Source of the DNA: Saprospiraceae bacterium
GTDB taxonomy: Bacteria > Bacteroidota > Bacteroidia > Chitinophagales > Saprospiraceae
Reading direction: 5' to 3'
Assembly (NCBI GenBank): GCA_016717105.1
Contig: JADKGF010000035.1
Coordinates: forward strand, 1-41,654
DNA: 41,654 nucleotides
The notes under the pieces are model-generated. The model was not told the DNA's origin and ran no database searches. It was given only the letters and a program-made list of their open reading frames with translations. Positions 1 to 8,800 of the stretch are shown in pieces; position 1 is the stretch's first letter; the number at the start of each line of letters is the position of its first letter. Both the position numbers and the translations under genes were made by a program.

Positions 1-2
1 TG

Positions 3-272
3 AACATCGGGTCAGAAGTGATTTTGGTTAGATCAGAAAACTTAGATTTGCTTTTCCAACAGATAGATGTTCCCAATTATATGCGTACCACAGACCCAAG
101 GATGATAGATAATCAGTTTAGGTTTTTCGAAAATATACGAAAGATATCTACACATATCACTATGACTGGCGAAAAGAGCGTTTTAAATTTTTCAAAAAAT
201 TGCGAGAAAGAATCAATGCGATATCCTAATTTACAAAATTTAATGTGTCCACTTTGTCAAAATACACATTAA
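3..272 (+). CDS. Possible 3' end of an unidentified gene (left-edge partial)
   Basis: The frame is open from the window edge to a TAA at 270-272, giving about 89 residues. I recognise no family. It ends in a short Cys-x-x-Cys stretch (MCPLCQ), and there is no signal peptide or membrane segment. It could be the C-terminal end of a gene that starts outside the window, or a chance open frame in AT-rich DNA. The following 160 bases are non-coding and carry the promoter of the next gene. Nothing else in 1-435 looks like a gene. Confidence 0.25.
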   Translation, partial: NIGSEVILVRSENLDLLFQQIDVPNYMRTTDPRMIDNQFRFFENIRKISTHITMTGEKSVLNFSKNCEKESMRYPNLQNLMCPLCQNTH

Positions 273-369
273 CTACTTATTTATCTACGTATTACGCCTG
301 TTTATTTAGTTTGTATTCATAATAATTTTATAAATAAATCAATTTTTTTCAAAATAACTAACAAAATAA

Positions 370-400
370 TTGCACAACTAAAATATACGTTGTATATTTG
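370..400 (+). promoter_or_regulatory. Bacteroidota-type promoter for the TPR gene
   Basis: TATATTTG at 393-400 matches the Bacteroidota -7 consensus TAnnTTTG exactly. A TTG at 370-372 lies 20 bases upstream in the -33 position. The start codon at 436 follows by 35 bases and no Shine-Dalgarno is seen, as expected for the phylum. Confidence 0.55.
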
Positions 401-435
401 TATTGCTCTTGGTAAAACACTAAAAGATCAAAAAA

Positions 436-1596
436 ATGAATCTTAAGAATTTACTCTTAGCTATCTTGCTTTTGGCATGTTTGTCAATATCTGCACAGCA
501 CAGCTTCTGCACTGAAGCAGACAGTTTAATGGTCAAAGAGTCCTTTATTGAAGCAGCCAAGCTATACCATCTTTGTAATGAGCAAGATACTACGAATAAA
601 CAGGCATTGATATCCCTAGCAAATTGCTCTATGCTATCAGGAGATATTACGCTCGCAAAAAAATATTACCACCAACTAGAAAATGATAGTTTATACAGCA
701 AAGATGCCATCTCAAAATTAGCAGGAATTTATGAGTCGCAACAAAATCTCCCAAAAGCTATTCGATATTATACGATTTTGAACCGTTTAAATCCAGAAAA
801 TCCAGTCTATTTGCGAAAGTTGGGCGGATTGTATTTGCAAGGACGTGAGACAAAACAAGGGCGAGAATCTTATATTCAAGCTTTAAGTCTGAACCCTAGG
901 GATATTTTGACTATCCAAGGACTTACAGAGTTATATCTAGAAGCCGATGAACTTTCTAAGGCTGACAGCACTATAAATTTAGGTATCAAAATAGATAGTT
1001 CCAATTTGAGTTTATTATACCTTAAAGCAAGAATTAGTTACCGATTAAGAGACTATAAAACGAGTTCGGATGTCCTCGCTAAGCTAAATACGCTGACAGA
1101 AATTAATAATTATTATAACAAACTCCTTGGCTATTCTTACTTGCAAATCGACTCACTCGACAAGGCTATACACCACTTGCAAAAATCACTTTTGGCAGAA
1201 AACGATCCAGAATATGCGCTGTATTATCTAGCCTTGGCCCATGAAAGAAAAAAAGAATACGATAAGTCCCTTTGGTTTTTTGAAGAAGCAGCAAAGGCAG
1301 GAATTTCGCCTAATATGTCGCAATATCATCGTGGTTTAGCACGCATCTATTCCAATAAGAAGACTTATAATCTTGTTTTAGAACATTATGAAAAAAGCTT
1401 GGAATATTTTAACGATCCTGAAGTATATTTTTATATGGCAAATACAGCTGAGCAAATGCAAAAGAAGCAAAATAAAGCCATCTATTATTATCAACAATAT
1501 CTGAAAAGTGGTCACAACCATGCGGAATGGCAACGAATAGCAAACGAGCGAGTCAGGTTATTAAAAGAAAAAGAATTTATGGGTAGAAAATCGTAA
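436..1596 (+). CDS. Secreted tetratricopeptide repeat protein
   Basis: A 386-aa protein with an N-terminal signal peptide: positive MNLK, a hydrophobic stretch to about residue 18, and a likely cut after SAQ at 19-21. The rest is almost entirely paired helices with the TPR pattern (alternating small and large residues, for example KAIRYYTILNRLNPENPVY), about nine units up to residue 370. TPR proteins act as protein-protein scaffolds; in this phylum exported ones often belong to surface or secretion assemblies, but nothing here shows the partner. It has its own promoter, and a 106-base gap separates it from blaI, so it is probably monocistronic. The product is periplasmic or exported by inference only. 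Confidence 0.8.
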   Translation: MNLKNLLLAILLLACLSISAQHSFCTEADSLMVKESFIEAAKLYHLCNEQDTTNKQALISLANCSMLSGDITLAKKYYHQLENDSLYSKDAISKLAGIYESQQNLPKAIRYYTILNRLNPENPVYLRKLGGLYLQGRETKQGRESYIQALSLNPRDILTIQGLTELYLEADELSKADSTINLGIKIDSSNLSLLYLKARISYRLRDYKTSSDVLAKLNTLTEINNYYNKLLGYSYLQIDSLDKAIHHLQKSLLAENDPEYALYYLALAHERKKEYDKSLWFFEEAAKAGISPNMSQYHRGLARIYSNKKTYNLVLEHYEKSLEYFNDPEVYFYMANTAEQMQKKQNKAIYYYQQYLKSGHNHAEWQRIANERVRLLKEKEFMGRKS

Positions 1597-1702
1597 GGAT
1601 TGGAAATGCAGAACTGTCACCGTAATTTATCATAATGTAATATAACAATCTGTTTATTAATTAGTTAAAATCACATTTTTATAATACAATTTTAAAAATA
1701 TC

Positions 1703-2074
1703 ATGCAAAAATTAACAAAAGCAGAAGAAGAAATCATGCAATTGTTTTGGGACAAAGGCCCAGCACTTGTGAGCGCACTGATAGATGAAATGCCCGACCC
1801 TAAACCGCCACATTCTTCGATTTCATCCATAGTAAGAATCTTAGAAAAAAAAGGATTTGTTGACCACAAAACTTATGGCAAAACATATGAATATTTCCCG
1901 ATCATCAGCAAAAAGGAATACTCAAGATTTTCATTGAGCAAATTGGTCAGCAACTATTTTGAAGGTTCAGTTAATGAATTGGTTTCTTTTCTGGTCAAAG
2001 AAAATGATATCACACTTAGCGAACTAGAACGCATCAAACAAGATCTGGCAGATAAATCATCACCTAAATCCTAA
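1703..2074 (+). CDS. BlaI/MecI/CopY-family transcriptional repressor
   Basis: A 123-aa winged-helix protein of normal family length. It opens with the family signature LTKAEEEIMQLFWDKGP; the recognition region HSSISSIVRILEKKGFVDHK follows at about 37-56, and a helical dimerisation tail occupies about 73-120. The family binds dyad operators and is released when a partner BlaR1/MecR1-type membrane peptidase triggers its cleavage. That partner starts four bases after this stop codon (2079), so the two form one transcription unit. In this phylum such pairs are not limited to beta-lactam resistance, and no beta-lactamase gene is nearby, so the inducing signal is unknown. Confidence 0.9.
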   Translation: MQKLTKAEEEIMQLFWDKGPALVSALIDEMPDPKPPHSSISSIVRILEKKGFVDHKTYGKTYEYFPIISKKEYSRFSLSKLVSNYFEGSVNELVSFLVKENDITLSELERIKQDLADKSSPKS

Positions 2075-2911
2075 TCCAATGCTCACCTATCTCCTTCAAT
2101 CGTCCACGTGTCTCATCATTTTCTACGGGATCTATCATTTTATCTTGGCAGAGATGACTTTCTTTAAGTACAATCGGGCCTATCTTTTACTTTCGATGTT
2201 GGTTTCGTTGTCAATACCTGTTTTAGCACCACTGCTGGTTTTGCCAGAAGCGTCGGTACCAGCCTTGCATTGGAGTCATTTGTCAGACGATATTACTTAT
2301 ATCATCGCAGATAGCGAACAGGCGACATTTGATTGGAAGGTATTGATTGGTAAGATTTTGTGGGCGATTTATGGCGTCGGTGTGACTGTAGTTTTGCTAA
2401 AAATGCTCTATGGATTGTCCAAGATATATACATACTACACACGAGGCCAAAAAGAAGATTTTAACGGCTACCAAATTATCACTACTGATGCTGTCCATAT
2501 GCCTTTCTCATTTTTCAAGAGCATTTACATCAGCAAACATGTACCCTTAAAAGATCATATCCACACGATCCTCGAACATGAACAAATTCACATCCGTCAT
2601 TGGCACACTTTGGACGTTTTAATTGCCGAAATCATTCAGGCATTCTTTTGGTTCAATCCAGTGATGATTTTTTATAAACGCGCTTTGCGCCAAGCACACG
2701 AGTTTCTGGCCGATGACATCATCTGTCGCAATAATTCAGTAAGCAACTACACTAATCTATTGCTTAGTAAATCCCAATCTGGACTAGAACTGGCACTGAC
2801 AAATCAATTTTTTCATTCACAAATAAAAATACGTATTCAGATGATGACAACAACTAAAACTAATCGAAGCGCAACTTGGAAGTATGCACTGGTATTGCCG
2901 ATACTTATAGG
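2071..2911 (+). repeat. Direct repeat, copy A (841 bp, first BlaR1 gene)
   Basis: This block matches 3800-4640 at a constant offset of 1729 bases with no indel. I count about 37 base differences by eye, roughly 95-96% identity. It begins at the stop codon/spacer just before the peptidase ATG and ends abruptly inside the last membrane segment of the M56 part. Confidence 0.9.
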
Positions 2912-3803
2912 CTTAATTTTCTTCTTTTCTTGTAGAGAATCACAAGTCAACCAAGACAGCACTACTGAAACTCCAACAGAAATTATATCCAAACCTATTT
3001 CCGATCCTGGGATTTACTCTGATGCAGAAATGGAAAATGTTTATAATGTTGTAGAAGAAATGCCAAGATTTCCTGGTTGTGAGTTCATCACTTCTGCAAA
3101 GGAAAAAGAAGATTGCGCAAAAAACAAAATGTTAGAATACATCTATAAAAACCTGAAATATCCTCAAGAAGCTATAAAGGCAGGTTTAGAAGGGCAATGT
3201 GTTGTCCGGTTTATAGTTAATACATATGGAAATATTGAAAATATAAAAATTGTAAGAGACATCGGTGGCGGCTGTGGCCAAGCAGTACTCAATGTCATTT
3301 CTGGTATGAATGAGATGCAGGAAAAATGGATCTCTGGCAAACAAGGTGGAAAACTTGTAAAAGTTTTATACACATTGCCAGTAAGATTTAAGTTGGAAGA
3401 TGATGTAAAAAGTATAGGAAAAGTGGAAAGAAAAGCTGAAAGCATAGATTCAAATAACGCAGCATTAGCAAATACCTTATCGCAAAATGACACAAAATCA
3501 TTATCAAAAGAGCCAAAAAGCATTGACAAATTGATAAAAAGCGAATTTGAAATATTAAAAGAAACTCAAATTAATGTTGATAAAACTTCACTAAATCAAG
3601 GTTTGAATGTCAGTTTTCTATCAGCCTTAAACAATCATAACAAAAAAACTTTTGTAAAAGGAGATATTTTAGTTTCTAGTAGTGGGATATCTCTGGTTGA
3701 AAATGTTGATTATGTTGTCGATTATGAAAAAGGAAATTTGAGAGTTATCAATCAGTCCCTATTGGCCGGAGATCAGCAATTAAACATCAGCTTCAAAAAC
3801 TAA
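2079..3803 (+). CDS. BlaR1/MecR1-like M56 metallopeptidase fused to a TonB C-terminal domain
   Basis: A 574-aa membrane protein. N-terminal membrane segments lie at about 4-24, 34-56 and 88-108. The zinc peptidase motif HEQIH is at 167-171, with the third ligand probably E208 in HEFLADD, and a last membrane segment (YALVLPILIGLIFFF) sits near 268-282. A TonB_C-type domain follows (about 325-450, with YPQEAIKAGLEGQ and DIGGGCG), then a unique tail of about 120 residues. Family knowledge: the membrane peptidase senses a signal and relieves repression by the BlaI partner encoded directly upstream. The TonB-like fusion is common in Bacteroidota and may contact envelope components. The intact zinc site argues that this copy is active, unlike the second copy that follows. 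Confidence 0.88.
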   Translation: MLTYLLQSSTCLIIFYGIYHFILAEMTFFKYNRAYLLLSMLVSLSIPVLAPLLVLPEASVPALHWSHLSDDITYIIADSEQATFDWKVLIGKILWAIYGVGVTVVLLKMLYGLSKIYTYYTRGQKEDFNGYQIITTDAVHMPFSFFKSIYISKHVPLKDHIHTILEHEQIHIRHWHTLDVLIAEIIQAFFWFNPVMIFYKRALRQAHEFLADDIICRNNSVSNYTNLLLSKSQSGLELALTNQFFHSQIKIRIQMMTTTKTNRSATWKYALVLPILIGLIFFFSCRESQVNQDSTTETPTEIISKPISDPGIYSDAEMENVYNVVEEMPRFPGCEFITSAKEKEDCAKNKMLEYIYKNLKYPQEAIKAGLEGQCVVRFIVNTYGNIENIKIVRDIGGGCGQAVLNVISGMNEMQEKWISGKQGGKLVKVLYTLPVRFKLEDDVKSIGKVERKAESIDSNNAALANTLSQNDTKSLSKEPKSIDKLIKSEFEILKETQINVDKTSLNQGLNVSFLSALNNHNKKTFVKGDILVSSSGISLVENVDYVVDYEKGNLRVINQSLLAGDQQLNISFKN

Positions 3804-4640
3804 TCCAATGCTCACCTATCTCCTACAATCGTCCATGTGTCTCATCATTTTCTACGGGATCTAGCGTTTTATCCTAGCGGAGATGACGTTCTTTAAGTAC
3901 AATCGGGCCTATCTTTTACTTTCGATGTTGGTTTCATTGTCAATACCTGTTTTAGCACCATTGCTAGTTTTGCCGGCAGCGTCGGTACCAGCCTTGCATT
4001 GGAGTCATTTGTCAGACGATATTACTTATATCATCGCAGATAGCGAACAGGAGACTTTTGATTGGAAGGTATTGATTGGTAAGATTTTGTGGGCGATTTA
4101 TGGTATCGGTGTGACTGTAGTTTTGCTAAAAATGATCTATGGATTGTCCAAGATATATACATACTATACGCAAGGCCAAAAAGAAGATCTTAACGGCTAC
4201 CAAATTATCAATACTGATGCGGTCCATTTGCCTTTCTCATTTTTCAAGCGCATTTACATCAGCAAACACGTACCCTTAAAAGATCATATCCACACGATCC
4301 TCGAACATGAACAAATTCACATCCGTCAATGGCACACTTTGGACGTTTTAATTGCCGAAATCGTTCAGGCGTTCTTTTGGTTCAATCCAGTGATGATTTT
4401 TTATAAACGCGCTTTGCGCCAAGCACACGAGTTTCTCGCTGATGACATCATCTGTCGCAATAATTCAGTAAGCAACTACACTAATCTATTGCTTAGTAAA
4501 TCACAATCTGGACTAGAACTGGCACTGACAAATCAATTTTTTCATTCACAAATTAAAAAACGTATTCAAATGATGACAACAACTAAAACTAACCGAAGCG
4601 CAACTTGGAAGTATGCACTGGTATTGCCGATACTTATAGG
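3800..4640 (+). repeat. Direct repeat, copy B (841 bp, second BlaR1 gene)
   Basis: Second copy of 2071-2911 (offset 1729, no indels). It includes the same spacer and ATG but has a TAT-to-TAG change at 3862-3864. Similarity ends sharply after base 4640. Confidence 0.9.
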
Positions 4641-4677
4641 AATGGTGGTAATTTTCATCTTCAACCTTGAAACCTAA
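3883..4677 (+). CDS. M56 peptidase domain of the second BlaR1 copy (truncated)
   Basis: An open frame of 264 aa restarting at an internal ATG downstream of the TAG at 3862. It lacks the first membrane segment of copy A but keeps HEQIH and HEFLADD, so the zinc site is intact. The C terminus diverges after the last membrane segment and stops (NLET), with no TonB domain. If translated, it would be a membrane peptidase lacking its N-terminal helix and its periplasmic partner domain. Function is doubtful. Confidence 0.55.
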   Translation: MTFFKYNRAYLLLSMLVSLSIPVLAPLLVLPAASVPALHWSHLSDDITYIIADSEQETFDWKVLIGKILWAIYGIGVTVVLLKMIYGLSKIYTYYTQGQKEDLNGYQIINTDAVHLPFSFFKRIYISKHVPLKDHIHTILEHEQIHIRQWHTLDVLIAEIVQAFFWFNPVMIFYKRALRQAHEFLADDIICRNNSVSNYTNLLLSKSQSGLELALTNQFFHSQIKKRIQMMTTTKTNRSATWKYALVLPILIGMVVIFIFNLET

Positions 4678-4923
4678 ATCCGATAATGTATTTTCATTAA
4701 ATAAAGATTCAATACCAAATATAATTTCTAACTCAACCTTGCATGGAAAGATAATACCAACGGGTGTATCTGAAATATTTTCGAAAAATACAAATGGGTT
4801 ATAAAATACTATTATCTTGATAATAAAAATGATGAATTAGAGTTTAATAATTTTTATGGTAATCTCACCTCAACAGCAATTCCAACAAATACTGATAAAC
4901 AAATTTTTAGGGTAGCTCAACAA

Positions 4924-5709
4924 ATGCCTAGATTTCCAGATTGCGAAGATCAACTATCTGAGTCTGACAAAAAAGATTGTTCCAACAGAAAGATGTTTGA
5001 ATATATTTATAAAAATATCAAATATCCAATAGATGCAAAAATAAATGGAATAGAAGGAAAAGTCGTATCACAATTTATAATAAATACTGATGGAAGCGTT
5101 TCTAACATCCAAATTATCCAAGATATTGGTGGTGGCTGCGGCAAAGCTGTAATTGACTTATTACAAACAATGAATGATATGCCAGAAAAATGGATTCCAG
5201 GTCGCCAATCAGGTAAAAATGTTAATGTAGTTTATACTTTGCCAATTAAGTTTAAAATGTCTGGTGATCAACCAAATACAAAAGAAATTTCTAAGAAATC
5301 AGATGAAGTTAGTGTAAATGATGCCAAGAAGATAATAGGTGAAATGGCCATTTTCCCAATTAATGAAAATATTAATAATGAAATTCAACGTATTAATATT
5401 TCAAACAATGAGATGAGAAAATTTATCGAAAAACATCTCAAATATCCATCAAAAGCCAAAGATAATAATATCGAAGGCACAACTTATATTCGAATAAATT
5501 TAGACGCCAAAGGTGTAATAACTGATGCAGTTATTACAGAAGACATAGGATTTGGTTGCGGAGAAGAAGGCCTAAGAGTAGTTAAAATGATGCCAAATTG
5601 GATTCCTGCCACCAAGGATGGAAAGGCAGTTTCTAGCACTCAAACCATTCCTATTTCTTTTAGATTGAAAACTGAGATGAAAACTGAATTTCAAAACAAA
5701 AATGATTAA
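4924..5709 (+). CDS. Protein with two TonB C-terminal-like domains (C-terminal part of the second BlaR1 copy)
   Basis: A 261-aa open frame from ATG 4924; the frame is open further upstream, from about 4770. The first TonB_C-like domain (about 1-112: MPRFPDCE, YPIDAKINGIEGK, DIGGGCG) is only about half identical to that of copy A. A second domain (about 160-250: YPSKAKDNNIEGT, DIGFGCG) has no counterpart in copy A. There is no signal peptide at this ATG, so as it stands it would not be exported. It is most likely the displaced 3' half of the second gene. A strong terminator follows at 5748-5780. Confidence 0.6.
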   Translation: MPRFPDCEDQLSESDKKDCSNRKMFEYIYKNIKYPIDAKINGIEGKVVSQFIINTDGSVSNIQIIQDIGGGCGKAVIDLLQTMNDMPEKWIPGRQSGKNVNVVYTLPIKFKMSGDQPNTKEISKKSDEVSVNDAKKIIGEMAIFPINENINNEIQRINISNNEMRKFIEKHLKYPSKAKDNNIEGTTYIRINLDAKGVITDAVITEDIGFGCGEEGLRVVKMMPNWIPATKDGKAVSSTQTIPISFRLKTEMKTEFQNKND

Positions 5710-5747
5710 GAATTTATAAATTCGTTTTCATCCTAATAAAACAGAAA

Positions 5748-5780
5748 AAAAGAGACCAGATAATCCACCTGGTCTCTTTT
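5748..5780. terminator. Bidirectional intrinsic terminator
   Basis: A perfect 12-bp stem, AAAAGAGACCAG / CTGGTCTCTTTT, with a 9-base loop. The A-run and T-run at the two ends let it work for both converging genes (stop at 5709 on +, stop at 5806 on -). Confidence 0.85.
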
Positions 5781-5805
5781 CTATTTTGGAAAATAATGTC
5801 TTATC

Positions 5806-8800
5806 TTATTTTAAAAGACTTACATTACCCTTTTTAATAAATTTGTCTCCATTGATACAAGTACCTCGGAGGTAGTATGCATAAGCATCAGGGGCCATTT
5901 TTTCACCCTTGAAGGTTCCATCCCATCCTATGGATTGATCGTTGGTACTAAATACCTCTTGGCCCCATCTATTGTATATCACCAAGGTCATTTCTGTCAA
6001 AACTTCAGATTTTACTAAAAGCACATTATTAACAGCATCACCATTTGGTGAAAAAGCGTTAGGTAAATACTCATCTTTGTCTGTACAGCCTATCACTCGC
6101 ACATTTACTGTGATCTGACCTACTCCTGTACATCCATTGGCATCAGTCACAGTCACAGAGTAAGTTGTGGTTTGTATTGGATCTACATTTATTGAAGTTC
6201 CAATTTCTCCAGTACTCCATACATAGGTTGCCCCTGGTATCGCATTTTTGATATCGATGTCTGTGTCTGTACCTTGTGCTATCTCTATGTTTGTCTCCGT
6301 AAAATTCACAACCAATGAAGGAAACACAGATGGTGTATAAGTCAATTCTTTTGAACAGCCAGTGGTCTTATTGGTGACAATTACTGTGAATACCTGTCCT
6401 GACTGTGCTTTAACGATTGGATTTGACGTTTGTCCTCCTGAAATGATATTTGCAGCAGGAGCCCATTGATAAGTATATTGATCAGGATTAGTGATGTTTA
6501 TACTTATATCTGATGGCTGATCGAAACAAAGTTCACCACTAAAGTTAGATACCAATGGCGCTTCTATCTGTGGTGTGAAAGTTTTTGTTTCTTTACATCC
6601 AGTTTCTTTGTTTGTAATCAATACCGTTACTACCTTTCCATTGATGGCAAGAAGAATCGGTTGATTTGTATTACCTCCATTCACTACTACTTCTGCTGGA
6701 GACCATTCAAAAGTATAGTTTCCAGGGTTTGAAATGTTCAAATTTACTTGATATTCTTCATCCGGACATATCACCTGTGGAAGATCAAGCGTATAATTAA
6801 ATTTAAATATTGTAACATTTACTTTGGTAGAGTCAGTACAACCTTTACTATTTACCGCTTTGACTATCAATTCAGTATCAGACATCGGACTTAGCGTCAA
6901 TGTTGGTAATTCTCCCAAAACCTGACCTTGTACATTACACCATTTGTAGGTAGCTGTAGGATCATTGGATGTCGCCTTCAATGTGATCATTTCTCCTTCA
7001 CAAATGATACTATTTGCGATAGGATCAACCTTAAATTCAGGATCAATAACAACTTTGTACTCAACTTTAGCAAAAGGACACAGTGGATTCACATTGGTCA
7101 AAGTCACTGTATAAGTACCAGGTCCTGAATAAGAATAGCAAGGTGCACTTACATTGGATGTATCCGCTAATGTAGTTCCTACTCCAAAATCCCAATGAAT
7201 ATTGCCGACATAATCTCCATCGATTTTGAAACATACTTTATTTTCATCACAATCTTCCAATACCGATGATACTTTTACAGTCTTGTCTCCCAATTCAGGT
7301 ACAGTTATCGTCTTGACTACTGAACTGAAAGGACATAATGAATTTACATTTGTCAATGTGACCTTATAATTTCCATTGTCACTATATTTGAAGCAAGGAC
7401 TAGCAAGTGTAGATGTATCTATCGTTGACCCTGAACCGAATGACCACAACACATTTCCTGCATAATTGCCATTGATGGTAAAGCACATGGTATAATCATC
7501 ACATGACTTCAAGCTTGCATCTAATGATATGTCTTGAATTTTAGTTATGTTTACCAAAATAGAAATTTCTTCTGTACAACCATATTGATTGGTAGCAGTA
7601 CCTGTCACTGTAAATGAATTGCCATCGCCTACGATAGATTGCACGATAAGGATATTATTGGTAAAACTGACTACATGTGGATCATTCCAAACGAAATTCA
7701 GATCTTGGTCGGTATTAAGATTTGTAATTGTAATAGCCTGTTCCTGACCTTCACAAATATTTATGGTCTCAGTATAACTCAAATCCACTAGTCTTCTGAC
7801 AACGGTTATCTCTTGAACAACATCACCACACTCTGCTTGCACAGAACGTACGAAATATGATTGAGAAATGGCACTCTGAGTTGTGACTAGATTGGCGCCT
7901 GTGGCAATAATTATATTAAAATCAGAAGTAAGACTCCATTCGAATTGTCCATTGCCACCTGTCGCTGTGAGTTGCACATTTTCATCGCAAATATTTTTTG
8001 CGCCTGAGATGTTAATTGGTTCTGTAGCCGGTTTGACTGTAATAGTGATGATGCCAATATTTGTACATTTATTTGGATTGGTGACAGTCACAGAGTAAAT
8101 TCCCGATTCAGTGCCTACAAAGAAAGGATTTGCTGGGTCTGTCAGATCCAAACCTTGCTGAGGCGACCATGCATAGGAGTTTCCTGTATTAGGATCAGTA
8201 AGTAGTGCTGTCCTTTCGCCAGGACATAGTAATAATTTGTCCGAAACCAAATTCAAATCAGGGATATCAGATCCTGGTTTTACAGTTATGTTTTTATACA
8301 CGATACTGTCACAAGAACCTGAATCTGATCTTGCAATCAATTGAATAACATATGTTCCAGCTGCAGAATAAGTAAAGCTTGGATTAGTCTCAAAACTTCT
8401 ATATATAGTATCCGTTGAAGGGTAATTAAAATTCCATTCATAACTATTGCTGAATAAAGAATTATTTTCCACTTTTACACTTAAACTATCACAAGCATCT
8501 GATAAGACATTAAAGTCAGCAATAACTTGCTCGCTACACACCCTTACATTGTATTGAAAATCTCTCCTCACGGTCGAAATAAGTACTCCGTTTCGATACT
8601 CTGACATACAAATTCCGATCAAAAACTGACCTACAAGGTCTGGATTTGCGGTGATGATACCTGTTTTTGGATCGATTTGTAAAGCTTCGCCACCCATCAT
8701 ATTTTGAAGCGTATATGGAGCCAACCAATTTATAGGTGTATAAAGTGGTAAATATGGTGGTTGTGGTGTATTATCTACTTCTGTTGCACCAGCAAATGGA

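Larger units (their letters stand above)
3808..5709 (+). pseudogene. Damaged second copy of the BlaR1-TonB gene (whole extent)
   Basis: The original start ATG is at 3808, matching 2079 of copy A. An in-frame TAG at 3862-3864 cuts the protein after 18 residues. The peptidase frame then runs to a TAA at 4675-4677. Coding-like sequence continues in the next frame (about 4652-4803, ending at a TAA) and then returns to the first frame from about 4770 onward, joining the TonB-like part without a stop until 5709. One nonsense change and two frame changes are therefore needed to explain it. Either the gene is decaying, or several errors sit here. The two open parts are listed separately. Confidence 0.7.

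Noticed and set aside
3164..3529. Minus-strand open frame opposite the TonB part of the first BlaR1 gene
   Set aside because: It has no homology that I can see and lies entirely within a well-supported gene.
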